Source: Demequina zhanjiangensis (GTDB taxonomy: Bacteria > Actinomycetota > Actinomycetes > Actinomycetales > Demequinaceae). From it: 64,000 bases of DNA. Numbering within the stretch: position 1 is the first letter of the stretch; every line of letters starts with the position of its first letter. A model generated the notes under the pieces. The model was not told the DNA's origin. It did not search any database and worked only from the letters and a program-made list of their open reading frames with translations. The stretch spans positions 186,001 to 250,000 of the forward strand of contig NZ_JAUHPV010000002.1 in the NCBI RefSeq assembly GCF_030418315.1, in the 5' to 3' direction. A program made the translations under genes and the position numbers. Positions 15,091 through 23,610 of the stretch are shown in pieces.

Positions 15091-15729
15091 ATGTCATCTC
15101 GCACCACCCTCACCCGTGCCCTGCGCACTCTCACCGCTGGCACGATCGCCGCCGCTGCGGCGCTCACCCTCGCAGCCTGCTCGACGGACGAGCCCGCCGC
15201 CTCACCGGGAACGTCGGACGACGCCGTCGCCGAGGCACCCGCAGACGACTCGGCTCTCGCCACGCTCGGGCTCGACGGCGCAGACGCGCGAACCATCATC
15301 GACACGCTCGACGCGCTCCCCCGCGACGAGCGGCCCGAGACGCTCTACGCGTCGATCCGACCCGACGCGCTGCTCGTCACCGACGGCGACGGCGAGGAGA
15401 CCTCCATCGCCACGCCCGACGACGCCTTCTACGTCTCGCTCGCGCCCTACGTGAACCAGACCCACGACTGCTACTTCCACAGCCTCACCACCTGCACCGG
15501 CGAGATCCAGAACGAGGAGGTGCACGTCGTCGTCACTGACGACGCCACCGGGGAGGTGCTCCTGGACGAGACACGCACGACGTTCGACAACGGCTTCGTC
15601 GGCCTGTGGCTCCCCCGGGACCTCGACACGACCGTGACGATCGAGAAGGACGGGCTGTCCGCGAGCGCCGCAGTGTCCACCGGAGACCCCGAGGACGCCA
15701 CCTGCATCACGACGATGCAGCTCGCCTGA
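15091..15729 (+). CDS. cueP: CueP-family copper-binding lipoprotein
   Basis: 212 aa. Lipobox LTLAAC with Cys30. The conserved CueP core is present: FYVSLAPYVNQTHDCYFHSL, TTCTGE, TTFDNGFVGLWLPRD and a late Cys in DATCITTM. In Salmonella CueP is a periplasmic copper-binding protein that supplies superoxide dismutase and aids copper tolerance. In actinobacteria it is tethered outside the membrane. Cys and His in HDCYFHS...TC are the likely metal ligands. It follows the frameshifted His-rich small membrane protein, which may be a functional partner. Ribosome site GAAGGA. Confidence 0.85.
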   Translation: MSSRTTLTRALRTLTAGTIAAAAALTLAACSTDEPAASPGTSDDAVAEAPADDSALATLGLDGADARTIIDTLDALPRDERPETLYASIRPDALLVTDGDGEETSIATPDDAFYVSLAPYVNQTHDCYFHSLTTCTGEIQNEEVHVVVTDDATGEVLLDETRTTFDNGFVGLWLPRDLDTTVTIEKDGLSASAAVSTGDPEDATCITTMQLA

Positions 15730-15801
15730 CAGCGTCGCGCGCGTCGGGTCGCAGTCACTGGGCTTCGGCTCGGCGCGCGCCACCGCGGGCGGTGGACGCC
15801 G

Positions 15802-16782
15802 TCAGCCATCCGACGCGGGCGCGCCGTTCTGCTCGGACTCCTCCACTCGCCGCTCGAGGCCGGCCACCACCAGCTCCGCGCCGATCAGCGCGACCACGGC
15901 CCCGGCACCGATCGCCACCACTCGCGCCAGAGCGATCTCCCAGGTCGTGTCGGGATCCGCTGCCGCACCCGCCGAGACCACCGTGATCGTCTGCAGCGCG
16001 ATGAGCTCGACACGGCGATCGATCGCCGCATAGGCGAGCGCGGCGACCATCGCGACGCCCGCGACGACCAGGACGAGCCAATGCGGCAGGACCACTGCGA
16101 GCCCGATCGCGACCACGGCGCCGATCGCCGTGCCGACCACCCTCGCACCGGTCTCCGCACGCACCTTCAGGTGCTCCGGAGAGAGCACGACGCACAACCC
16201 GATGACCATCCAATAGCCGTGGCCCCACTCCTGCCACAGCACCACGGCCACCGCGACCGCGGCGAGAAGCGCGAGCACGATGCCATGCCCCCATGCGACC
16301 GGCACCTTCACGGGCGTCGCCGGGGCCTTGAGACCGATGAGCCGCACCACGACCGCCACGCCGAGCGCACCGAACGCCGCCAGCAGAGCCGTCGACCAGG
16401 GGCCTCCCTGCCCACCCAACGCGCCGATCACCGCGGGAAGCACAGGCACGGCGAGCGCCACAGCGCCGTAGCGGATCGTGAAGGGGATCGTCGCGAGCGC
16501 GGTGGCTCCGACGACGAGCGGCAGCAGGGCAGCGTCGGCGCCGACAGCCGCGGCAGCCCCACCGGAGACGGCGAGGAGCGCCACCATCCCCGCCTTCGCC
16601 GGCATCGGAGCCTCTCGAGGCGCAAGCCCCACCATCCCGACGACGCCGAGCAGCGCAGGCACGAGCCCGTCGGCCCCGGCGAGCATCGCCGCACCCGCGA
16701 GGATCGCGCCGATGCCCAACGTCGCGACGATGGCCAGAGTCCACGCCTTAGCAGGCGGACGTCGAAGCGAGCGCGCGGTCAT
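15802..16782 (-). CDS. FUSC-like / aromatic acid exporter family membrane protein
   Basis: 326 aa, about ten helices in two bundles joined by a basic loop near residue 150 (RLIGLKAPATPVKVP). The second bundle has the FUSC-like segment GYWMVIGLCVVLSPEHLKVRAETGARVVGTAIGA, written here only as its span (about 190-225), with the typical Arg-x-x-Gly-Thr. Relatives export aromatic acids or similar compounds. Start at the ATG ending at 16782. The 3' end faces cueP. Confidence 0.7.
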   Translation of the reverse strand: MTARSLRRPPAKAWTLAIVATLGIGAILAGAAMLAGADGLVPALLGVVGMVGLAPREAPMPAKAGMVALLAVSGGAAAAVGADAALLPLVVGATALATIPFTIRYGAVALAVPVLPAVIGALGGQGGPWSTALLAAFGALGVAVVVRLIGLKAPATPVKVPVAWGHGIVLALLAAVAVAVVLWQEWGHGYWMVIGLCVVLSPEHLKVRAETGARVVGTAIGAVVAIGLAVVLPHWLVLVVAGVAMVAALAYAAIDRRVELIALQTITVVSAGAAADPDTTWEIALARVVAIGAGAVVALIGAELVVAGLERRVEESEQNGAPASDG

Positions 16783-16813
16783 GCTTCGGAACCTAGCAGG
16801 GCATCGCCTGTGT

Positions 16814-17881
16814 TCAGCCGCGCTCGCCGATCCCGGGCATGGCGACGAGGTTTCCGTGGTCCCCGTGGACCTCCAAACCGGCCGCTTCCCCCGTGTCGGC
16901 GAACTCGACCGTGCCGTCGGGCGCGACGAGCTCCACATGGACGTGGCCGTCGAGCGTCTCCTCCACACGGCGATGCATGCTCGTGCGGATGGGCGCGTGA
17001 AGCAGACCGCCCCGACGCCTCTCCGCCCGCAGACGCAGGGCCGCGCCCGACTTGGCGCGCAGCACCCACCTGACCTCGTCGTCGTCGATCTCGAGGCTCT
17101 CGGTGCGCGCGCCCGTATAGGTGGCGAAACGGTGCAGCTCGTCCCGTCCGTCACCGGCCATCCGCAGGCCGACGATGAACCCGCGGAAGCTCGTACGCCC
17201 CCAAGGGATCGTCGCGATCGACGCCGACAGGCTCACGCCCGGGGTCGAGAAGTGGTTGGTCTGCATCCACACGTACGCCGACGGGAACGCTCTTCCCCAG
17301 TCCTTCTCGAGGTAGCCGAGCCCGCAGTCGAACACCATCTCCCGCTCGCCCAGCATCAGGGTCCCTCGCAACTCATGGCCGAAGGAGACGAGCCCGTGAT
17401 AGCACTCCATCACCGGCACCCAGCCGTAACGACCCATGATCCCTGGGGACCCGAGAGTGACGGGCCATGGGTCGAGCGGCGTCGTGAACGTCACCGCACC
17501 CCGCAGATCGGAGGCTGGCAGATCGACGGCGATGCCCGTGCGTCCGAAGAGGTTGTCCCCGACCGCCACGTCGAACCGTCGGGGGTCGGCGCGGAAGTCG
17601 GACGCGGGGAACACCTCGTACCAGGACTCTCCCGTCACGCCGTCGAGCACCTGCACGAAGGCCTCATCGCCGCCGTGCTCGCCGCCCTTGAAGATGCCGG
17701 GGATCACCGCGATCCGCGCGCTCCGATCCTCAGAGACCAGCTTCACGTACCAGCCCTCGAAGAAGCCGACGTCGCCCTGGTAGTCGCCGTGATAGCCCTC
17801 CGGGTGGCGTGCCGCTGCGAGCGTGCCGAGCGTGCGCGTCACGGCCTGCGACGCGCTCGTCAGCGGGGACGTCATGCCCAT
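16814..17881 (-). CDS. Tocopherol cyclase-like protein
   Basis: 355 aa. Family marks: FFEGWYVKLV near residue 45, AVIPGIF, then FDCGLGYLEKDWGRAFPSAYVWMQTNHF (about 195-220), where GYLEKDWG is the hallmark. The fold is a lipocalin-like beta barrel. Bacteria without tocopherol carry such proteins with unknown substrate. Start at the ATG ending at 17881 (a second ATG is two codons in). An upstream in-frame extension of over 100 codons has no family match and Arg-rich composition, so it is not used. A 31-bp gap separates it from the FUSC-like gene, suggesting one operon. Confidence 0.75.
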   Translation of the reverse strand: MGMTSPLTSASQAVTRTLGTLAAARHPEGYHGDYQGDVGFFEGWYVKLVSEDRSARIAVIPGIFKGGEHGGDEAFVQVLDGVTGESWYEVFPASDFRADPRRFDVAVGDNLFGRTGIAVDLPASDLRGAVTFTTPLDPWPVTLGSPGIMGRYGWVPVMECYHGLVSFGHELRGTLMLGEREMVFDCGLGYLEKDWGRAFPSAYVWMQTNHFSTPGVSLSASIATIPWGRTSFRGFIVGLRMAGDGRDELHRFATYTGARTESLEIDDDEVRWVLRAKSGAALRLRAERRRGGLLHAPIRTSMHRRVEETLDGHVHVELVAPDGTVEFADTGEAAGLEVHGDHGNLVAMPGIGERG

Positions 17882-18052
17882 CGCGCCAGGGTAACGGGTG
17901 CACGCGCCGCGCGCGGGGCGAGTGCTCCTTGCACGCTGCTCGGGGGACGCACCACCGGCGCTCGCCGCCACCGGGACGAAGGTCACGGTGGCCGGGTGGC
18001 CCGCGGGTGTAAAGCGGAAGTTGGGGGGCGTGGGACTGAGGAGGGCCGCGCC

Positions 18053-18190
18053 ATGACCGGCATCGCCACGACGCGCGTCGGTCCCACGACCGCCTTCGCA
18101 CGACACCAGCGACCGACGCCGTGCACCACTTCCCCACGCATCCGCCGCACGACCCCTTTCCAGTGCACCCACGAGGGGAGGTGTCCATGA
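18053..18190 (+). CDS. Small ORF A, 45 aa, possibly translated
   Basis: Starts MTGIATTRVG and ends FQCTHEGRCP, three Cys in all. It has an AGGAGG ribosome site about 7 nt upstream, and its TGA overlaps the next ATG as ATGA at 18187. Nothing like it is known to me. The support is the ribosome site plus the chained overlaps with ORF B and the lipoprotein. The rest of the 17882-18186 gap shows nothing else. Confidence 0.4.
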   Translation: MTGIATTRVGPTTAFARHQRPTPCTTSPRIRRTTPFQCTHEGRCP

Positions 18191-18297
18191 GCGAAGCACA
18201 CCCACCGATCAATGACGTCGACGCGCGTGAGAGGGACGACGCGTCCCCGCGCAAGTCGCACGTCGGGCATGACCATACGCATGGAGGTGCCTCATGA
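18187..18297 (+). CDS. Small ORF B, 36 aa, His-rich C-terminus
   Basis: Starts MSEAHPPIND and ends HVGHDHTHGGAS. Very good ribosome site (GGGGAGG, 6 nt spacing). Its TGA overlaps the lipoprotein ATG as ATGA at 18294, so translation is probably coupled. The HxxHDHTH cluster could bind a metal ion (inference). Short His-rich ORFs are easily missed by gene finders. Confidence 0.55.
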   Translation: MSEAHPPINDVDARERDDASPRKSHVGHDHTHGGAS

Positions 18298-18800
18298 ATG
18301 CCCGGATCAGCACACTGCGGACAGCCCTTCCCCTCGCACTCTGCGCGCTCGCGCTCGCAGCCTGCTCGACGACGGACGACACCGCAGACGCCGCGAGCGC
18401 AGCAGCTCAGGCCACCGGCTCAGCCATGGCCGAGGGCGGCACACGTATCGCCGTGACCCTCACCTTCGAAGGTGAGACCTGCACCTACGACGGACCCTCC
18501 GAGGCCGCCGCAGGCACTGTCGAGCTGACGTTCGTCAACAACACCGAGGGCTACGGGACCGCAGAGCTCTTCGGCCTCGACGAGGGATACTCCCACGAAG
18601 ATGCAGTGGCGGCCCTCGCCGAGAGGACCGACGGAGGCTGGCCCTCCTGGATGCGGGAGATCGGCGCCTACGACCTGACCCCCGCGGGAGAGACCAACGT
18701 CTGGACCAAGGACCTCGACCCCGGCGCCTACGCGGCATTCTGCGTCGACACCTCCCCCAAGGAGGCGTTCGCCGCCGGAGGCCTCACGCTGACCGAGTAG
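18294..18800 (+). CDS. Lipoprotein, unknown function, cupredoxin-like strand pattern
   Basis: 168 aa. Lipobox LALAAC with Cys24. A linker of about 25 aa is followed by a beta-rich domain: VTLTFEGETCTYDGP, AGTVELTFVNNTEG and LDPGAYAAFCVDT. The phrase order resembles cupredoxin-like domains that end a strand with xxYxxxC, but no His/Met ligand set is visible, so copper binding is doubtful. Two Cys may form a disulfide. Coupled by ATGA overlap to small ORF B. Convergent with the DUF2236 gene, 8 bp apart. Confidence 0.75.
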   Translation: MNARISTLRTALPLALCALALAACSTTDDTADAASAAAQATGSAMAEGGTRIAVTLTFEGETCTYDGPSEAAAGTVELTFVNNTEGYGTAELFGLDEGYSHEDAVAALAERTDGGWPSWMREIGAYDLTPAGETNVWTKDLDPGAYAAFCVDTSPKEAFAAGGLTLTE

Positions 18801-18808
18801 CCCGCGCG

Positions 18809-19657
18809 TCAGAACAGCGGCTGGCCTGCGGCGATCCGCTTGCGGATGCCGCGGAGCGGCCGACGGAGCGGCGCCTCGCGCACGGCGCGGGGCACCGCTC
18901 TCTGGAACGCGGCCATGCGGCGATTGAAGCGGTCGTAGCGACGCTGCTCCTCGTCGTCCCACTCGATCCGCATCATGTCGCGGAAGCGGGGACCCAGATA
19001 GCCCGCGGTCATGCGGATGCGCCATCGCAGCAGCCGCTCCGGAACGTCGCGCCCCAGGTACTCGAGCCTCAGCACCCGCCACAGGTAGTCGCGCGCCGTG
19101 TCGTCGATCTCAAGGTCTGCTGCGGCCTTGTCCCACCACGTCTCGAACTCGTCGCGCGTGGCCGGCCAGTCCTCGGGCGGCATCTGCAGCGTCGTGCCGA
19201 ACACCATGCCCTGCCGATAGAACTCCTCGCGGAACTCACCGGCGAGCGGGCCGTGCACGAACTCGTAGGCGTTCTCGGCACCTCGGTAGAGGCACGCTGC
19301 CACCCAGATCTGCAGCGTCGGGTCGAACGCACGGTACGGCACCTTGGCCCCCGGCTCCGACTTCACGGGAGCATGCGACTGGTTGGTGGCGGCACGGTAG
19401 GCCGCCCGGTCATCGGCCGAGCCCAGCATGGTGACCGCGATGTAGCCGATCGTGGTCCGCATGCGCCTCTTCGGATCATGGAAGAGCGCGCCGGGTCCCT
19501 TGCTCTCCATCACGCCGTAGGCCACGGGCGGGCGCGAGAGCTGCCAGATCACGTTGGCGGTGCCAGCAAACGAGATGAACCAGTTGGCGCCCTCACGGAG
19601 GGCGCTCGTGTCGAGGGCGTCGAGCTCCTGTCGACGCTCGGCTTTGAGTGTCGCCAT
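18809..19657 (-). CDS. Oxygenase MpaB-like protein (DUF2236)
   Basis: 282 aa. Starts with a basic helix and WFISFAGTANVIWQLSRPPVAYG. Family residues include the Arg-rich YRAFDPTLQIWVAACL region and REEFYRQGM. Homologues include the latex-clearing/mycophenolic acid MpaB oxygenases, with a heme site built from buried His and Arg residues. In this sequence His is seen in NQSHAP and YEFVHGPLA. The substrate cannot be predicted. Single gene, with its promoter presumably at 19660-19700 where the sequence is AT-rich. Confidence 0.75.
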   Translation of the reverse strand: MATLKAERRQELDALDTSALREGANWFISFAGTANVIWQLSRPPVAYGVMESKGPGALFHDPKRRMRTTIGYIAVTMLGSADDRAAYRAATNQSHAPVKSEPGAKVPYRAFDPTLQIWVAACLYRGAENAYEFVHGPLAGEFREEFYRQGMVFGTTLQMPPEDWPATRDEFETWWDKAAADLEIDDTARDYLWRVLRLEYLGRDVPERLLRWRIRMTAGYLGPRFRDMMRIEWDDEEQRRYDRFNRRMAAFQRAVPRAVREAPLRRPLRGIRKRIAAGQPLF

Positions 19658-19834
19658 AGCGGCACAGTAGCACGAATGTGAATCTGCGTTAACTTATGGA
19701 GGCTGGAGGTTCGCAAGGTCACGCCAGAGACCGGTCCCCGAACCGCGCCACCCCCGAGGGCCGAGCCCGCTACCCGAGAGGGGCGATGACCCACGAGCAC
19801 GCTCCATCACACTGCGCGGGCCACTGGGGCGGCC

Positions 19835-19881
19835 GAGGCGCTCGATGCTCGAACGGGGCCGGCGTGAGCATCGAGCGCCTC
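19835..19881. terminator. Large hairpin downstream of DUF2871 gene
   Basis: Perfect 16-bp arms (GAGGCGCTCGATGCTC and complement, 19835-19850 and 19866-19881) with a 15-nt loop. It lies 46 bp past the stop codon of the minus-strand DUF2871 gene; probably a terminator. The rest of 19658-19926 has no gene. Confidence 0.5.
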
Positions 19882-19926
19882 CAGAGTGCGGCGCACCCCT
19901 GCGAGCGAGCCGCGCCAAAGGACCGA

Positions 19927-20388
19927 TCAGGCAGCGACAGCGACCCGCTCGACGTCGGAGTCGACCGAGTCCCGCTTGAGCGCCTTGCCGAGAGCAAGGA
20001 AGAGCAGGACGAAGGCAGCGCTCATCGTCATGTGCCCCAGCCCTGCAGTGCCGGCGATTGCGGGGCCAGACTCCTGCCCGAGGACCGTGAGCGTGCCATG
20101 CCAGCCCATCATGAGCGCGGTCACGACAAGCGCCACGTTGTAGAGCCAGAAGAACCAGCCGAACAGCTTGCTGTCGGAGAGGCGGAACAGCTTCTCGAGC
20201 ACAAGCACGATCAGCAGGACCAGGGTGCCCAGCGCGAGGAAGTGGGTGTGCACGCCGCTGAGCATCGTCGGCTGACCCTCGAAGTCATTGAGCTTGGTCA
20301 GCTCGCGATAGTAGAGCCCGGAGCCGAGCCCCGCGATCGTGTAGGTGAAGGCGGCCAGGAAGAGTCGTCGCACCAGGATTCCTTTCAT
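19927..20388 (-). CDS. DUF2871 membrane protein
   Basis: 153 aa from the ATG ending at 20388. Longer in-frame starts (20418, 20430) would overlap a palindrome that looks like an operator. Four helices with family motifs FTYTIAGLGSGLYYRELTKL, LSGVHTHFLALG, FFWLYNVAL and GTAGLGHMTMSAAF. The conserved His residues in HTH and GLGH could bind heme or metal, as in small relatives of oxidase subunit I (inference). Function unknown. Confidence 0.75.
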   Translation of the reverse strand: MKGILVRRLFLAAFTYTIAGLGSGLYYRELTKLNDFEGQPTMLSGVHTHFLALGTLVLLIVLVLEKLFRLSDSKLFGWFFWLYNVALVVTALMMGWHGTLTVLGQESGPAIAGTAGLGHMTMSAAFVLLFLALGKALKRDSVDSDVERVAVAA

Positions 20389-20423
20389 CGAGGTGTCGCG
20401 CAGCCCGGGGAGGGCCATCTTTA

Positions 20424-20439
20424 CCGACACCAGTGTCGG
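20424..20439. promoter_or_regulatory. Candidate operator of the DUF2871 gene
   Basis: CCGACACCAGTGTCGG, perfect 7-bp arms with a 2-nt centre, 36 bp upstream of the chosen start. Confidence 0.45.
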
Positions 20440-20530
20440 GATCCTAACACCACGTTCTCACTCCCGGGAACAGGGGCTTATCGGCAGCCCTCTGCGTATG
20501 CCACGGAGCCGGCCCGGATAGCATGCAGGC

Positions 20531-20758
20531 ATGGCCAACTCTGCACCGATCGACGACGTCCCGGCCGGAGGCGACGTGATCCGCCTGGGCCAGTTCCTGC
20601 AGCTCGCCGGACTGGTCGACTCCGGCGGCGAGGCCAAGGAGGCGATCCGCAGCGGCGAGGTCACCGTGAACGACGAGGTGGACCTGCGCCGCGGACGCCA
20701 GCTCCAGGCGGGCGACATCGTCTCCTTCGCGGGACGGAAGTCGCGCGTCAGCCACTGA
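20531..20758 (+). CDS. Small S4-domain RNA-binding protein
   Basis: 75 aa, essentially a single S4 fold: IRLGQFLQLAGLVDSGGEAK, then AIRSGEVTVNDEVDLRRGRQL and GDIVSFAG, the YbcJ/YaaA-like pattern. It binds structured RNA, probably on the ribosome; the precise role is unknown in this subgroup. The last codons and stop (GCGTCAGCCACTGAG) are repeated 23 bp downstream, a small tandem duplication. Confidence 0.85.
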   Translation: MANSAPIDDVPAGGDVIRLGQFLQLAGLVDSGGEAKEAIRSGEVTVNDEVDLRRGRQLQAGDIVSFAGRKSRVSH

Positions 20759-20934
20759 GCACCGCACGCGTCAGCCACTGAGAACGGCGCGAGACGACCA
20801 CTGGGCGTCATCCGGGACGCGCGCTAGGCACCGTCGCGGAAGAGCGCCGGGCGTGGTGCAGGACGCACTGCTCGGGGATGCAGCCGCGCGCGCTCGTGCC
20901 GTCACCTGCCATGCAGTCCCGGCAGCGCCAGCGA

Positions 20935-21366
20935 TCACTGCAGACAGAACTCGTTTCCCTCAGGATCACGCATCTGGAAGTAGACCTCTGGCCACGGCCC
21001 CCACGACTGATCGACCAGCCGCACCACCTCGGCACCCAGGGCGACCAGGCGATCCTTCTCCTGCTCCAGCTCACCCCTCGACGGTCGCCGCCCAGGCGTC
21101 GTCTGGATGTCCAGATGCAGGCGATTGCGCCCCACCTTCGGAGCGTCGGCGTGCTGGAAGAAGAACCTGGGCCCTTCCTGACCCTCGGCAGGCTCCGCGA
21201 GCCCTCGCTTGTTGAGATCGCTCTCCGTCAGTCCGGCTGCGAGCAACTCGCTCACGAACGGCTCCTCCCACTCGGTGACGGGATAGCCGAACGCTCCAGC
21301 CCAGAACCGGGCGAGCCGCTGCGGATCGTCAGCGTAGATGGTGATGTTGCCGAGTCTGGATGGCAT
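20935..21366 (-). CDS. VOC (glyoxalase/dioxygenase) superfamily protein
   Basis: 143 aa. Two beta-alpha-beta-beta-beta units: first LGNITIYADDPQRLARFWAG, second RNRLHLDIQT, with the closing MRDPEGNEFCL typical of the family. The His of RLHLD and Glu of GNEF are the usual metal-site positions. The substrate cannot be told from sequence; many such actinobacterial genes are annotated as glyoxalase-like. Longer upstream in-frame starts are Arg-rich non-coding sequence. Confidence 0.8.
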   Translation of the reverse strand: MPSRLGNITIYADDPQRLARFWAGAFGYPVTEWEEPFVSELLAAGLTESDLNKRGLAEPAEGQEGPRFFFQHADAPKVGRNRLHLDIQTTPGRRPSRGELEQEKDRLVALGAEVVRLVDQSWGPWPEVYFQMRDPEGNEFCLQ

Positions 21367-21530
21367 GGGGTCTCCACGGGGTCGTCGCGTGACCTCGACG
21401 GTACGCCTGCATCGGCGCCGACGCCGACGCGGGCCGCAGCCAGTGCAGCGGCCGTACCGACTCACCCGCGACGCGCGCCTCAGGTGGCGGGCGAAGGCTG
21501 CCCCACGCCACCGAGCCCCGCCCGATGCTC

Positions 21531-21588
21531 CCTGGCATCGCATGGGTGCCGAAACCGGACGCATTCTCGGCACCCATGCGATGCCAGG
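21531..21588. repeat. Perfect 22-bp inverted repeat with 14-nt loop
   Basis: Left arm 21531-21552 begins CCTGGCATCG; right arm 21567-21588 ends CGATGCCAGG. There is no mismatch over 22 bp. It lies in the 457-bp gene-free stretch 21367-21823 with no T tract on either side. Confidence 0.6.
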
Positions 21589-21664
21589 ACGCTTGAAGCG
21601 CGGTTCGGTCAGCCCCAGCCAGACACGGCCGCCCCGAGTGACCTACGCGCCCACCCACTGCGCC

Positions 21665-21720
21665 CTAGTAGTCGCTGAGCGCCGAGATCCGGCCGATTTC
21701 CCGCACTCAACGACTGCTGG
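21665..21720. repeat. Imperfect intergenic palindrome
   Basis: Arms 21665-21682 and 21703-21720 (AGTCGCTGAGCGC versus complement of GCACTCAACGACT) with a few changes. It may be a short dispersed palindromic repeat; only one copy is seen here. Confidence 0.35.
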
Positions 21721-21789
21721 CGCACAGGCGCCCGGCCGCGAGAAACGCGAAAGGCCCCGGGCGTCACAGGCGCTCGCCCAGGAACGCGA

Positions 21790-21818
21790 AAGGCCCCGGT
21801 CCAGTGGACCGGGGCCTT
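21790..21818 (-). terminator. Terminator of tRNA-Thr
   Basis: 13-bp stem AAGGCCCCGGTCC with loop AGT and complement, 6 bp downstream of the tRNA 3' end. A partial copy of its left arm (gcgaaaggccccgg) lies about 40 bp further on. Confidence 0.8.
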
Positions 21819-21823
21819 CTCGT

Positions 21824-21899
21824 TGGAGCCGCCTGTGGGAATCGAACCCACGACCTATTCATTACGAGTGAATCGCTCTGCCGACTGAGCTAAGGCGGC
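21824..21899 (-). tRNA. tRNA-Thr, anticodon CGU
   Basis: On the minus strand the acceptor GCCGCCT pairs with AGGCGGC, followed by discriminator T and an encoded CCA. The D arm carries AGCTCAGTCGG, the anticodon stem is ATTCA/TGAAT with loop CTCGTAA (anticodon CGT, reading ACG), and the T arm has GGGTTCGATTCCC. 76 nt including CCA. In many actinobacteria this gene also lies beside the holB-tmk group. Confidence 0.95.
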
Positions 21900-21933
21900 T
21901 TGCACCACGAGGGCGCGGAGACATCCTACAGGC

Positions 21934-23475
21934 TCAGCACACCAAACCCGAATCCGGCACCGTGCCGTCCACGAGGAACTCATCGACCGTGTCACCGATG
22001 CAGTCGTTCGAGCGCCCGTAGGCCGTGTGACCGTCGCCGTCGTAGGTGAGGAGCACCGCGTTGCCAAGCTGCTCGGTGAGGCTCTCCGCCCACTCGTAGG
22101 GCGTCGCGGGGTCGCGCGTGGTGCCGACCACGAGGATCGGGTTGGCAGTGTCCGGGTAGTCCAGCGACTCGATCGTCTGGTGCGCCACCCACGGCCACGC
22201 GGAGCAGCCGCCACCTGAGGCGAACCACCAGCCGAACGTGGGCGAGGCCTCCTCCATCGCGGCGGTCAGCTCCTGCTGGTCAGCGACCGTCCAGTCGGAC
22301 CGGTCGGTGCTGTCGAGGCAGCTGATGGCGGTGAAGGCGATCGTGGAGTTCGCCGTGTACTCGCCGCTGATGGTGTCGCGGTCCAGGTAGAAGCCCGCCA
22401 GCTGATAGAAGATGAAGGCGGTGCCCTGGGTGTAGACCTCGTTGATGGCCTGAAGCAGGTACGGCCAGCTGTCCTCCGAGTAGAGCGTCACGACGATGCC
22501 GTAGACCATAAGGTTGCCGTTGACCTCAAGACCGTCCTCCCCCGTGGGCAGCGGACTCTCGAGCGCGTCGCGCGCGAGGTCGCCGATCTGCTCGCGGGCG
22601 GTGTCCATGTCCGCGGAGAGCGGGCAGGTGGGCTCGCCCTGGCAGTACTCGAGGAAGCTGGTCAGCGCCGTCTCGAAGCCGGCGGCCTGACCCTTGCCCG
22701 CCTCGATGTCGTCCAGCAGGAAGTCGACGGCCCCATCGAGGACCATGTGGCCGACAGTGTCGGGGTACAGCTCCGCGTAGGTGGCGCCGAGCTGGGTGCC
22801 GTAGCTCGCCCCGACGAAGTTGAGCTGATCGTCACCGACGACGGCACGGATCACGTCCATGTCGCGCGCGGCCGAGACCGTGTCCACGTTGGCGATCAGA
22901 TCACCCGTGAGCTCCTGGCAGCCGGCAGCGAACTCCGCGGTCCGCTGATCGGCGGCCGCGAGGTCATCCTCGGTCTCGAACGAGTAGTCGGTGATGTAGT
23001 ACTCGTCGAGCACGTCACCGTCGCCGCACTCGATGCCGGTGGACTCGCCCACGCCGCGCGGATCGAAACCGATGACGTCGTACGCGGCCGCCACCGAGTC
23101 GCCGTAGTAGGACGTGAAGTACTCGAGGAAGTCGAGCCCGGAGCCGCCCGGGCCGCCCGGGTTGATGAGCAGCGATCCGACCCGTGCGTCGCTCGATGTG
23201 GCGGGCGCCCTGTTGATCGCGATCTCGATCGACTCGCCACCCGGATCCGTCCAGTCGAGCGGCACCTCGACGTTCGCGCACTCGAAGTCGCCGCACGAGG
23301 ACCAGTCGAGCGTCTGCTCGTAGTACGCCGACGCGTCGGCCGGTGCCGAGGACGACGGCGCGCCGTTCTCGGAGGGGCTGCTGCTGTCTCCGCCGAACAG
23401 GTCGCCGGGGCTGCAGGCGGCGAGGGCGAGGGCGGAGACGGCGGCGAGAGCCACCCAGTGACGGCGTGAGGTCAT
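21934..23475 (-). CDS. Secreted alpha/beta hydrolase lipoprotein (tripeptidyl aminopeptidase-like)
   Basis: 513 aa from the ATG ending at 23475 (a TTG three codons earlier is less likely). Lipobox LALAAC with Cys21, then a Ser-rich linker. Oxyanion/N-terminal motif LLINPGGPGGSG, nucleophile Ser in GASYGTQLG, acid Asp in GTTRDPATPY, and catalytic His in GDGHTAYG. The C-terminal TAP-like domain and many Cys match exported tripeptidyl aminopeptidases and esterases of Actinobacteria. The role is peptide or ester hydrolysis at the cell surface; substrate unknown. It lies downstream of holB in the same direction. Confidence 0.88.
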   Translation of the reverse strand: MTSRRHWVALAAVSALALAACSPGDLFGGDSSSPSENGAPSSSAPADASAYYEQTLDWSSCGDFECANVEVPLDWTDPGGESIEIAINRAPATSSDARVGSLLINPGGPGGSGLDFLEYFTSYYGDSVAAAYDVIGFDPRGVGESTGIECGDGDVLDEYYITDYSFETEDDLAAADQRTAEFAAGCQELTGDLIANVDTVSAARDMDVIRAVVGDDQLNFVGASYGTQLGATYAELYPDTVGHMVLDGAVDFLLDDIEAGKGQAAGFETALTSFLEYCQGEPTCPLSADMDTAREQIGDLARDALESPLPTGEDGLEVNGNLMVYGIVVTLYSEDSWPYLLQAINEVYTQGTAFIFYQLAGFYLDRDTISGEYTANSTIAFTAISCLDSTDRSDWTVADQQELTAAMEEASPTFGWWFASGGGCSAWPWVAHQTIESLDYPDTANPILVVGTTRDPATPYEWAESLTEQLGNAVLLTYDGDGHTAYGRSNDCIGDTVDEFLVDGTVPDSGLVC

Positions 23476-23610
23476 GGCGTCCAACCTAGTCGAGCCAGAT
23501 GCGCGGAAAGTCCCATTTCACAAGGTCGGACGCGCCACGGTGTCAGTCACACCACTCGGTCGCGCACGACACGGCATCACACGAGCCAAGGAGCCGAACC
23601 GGCCACGAGA

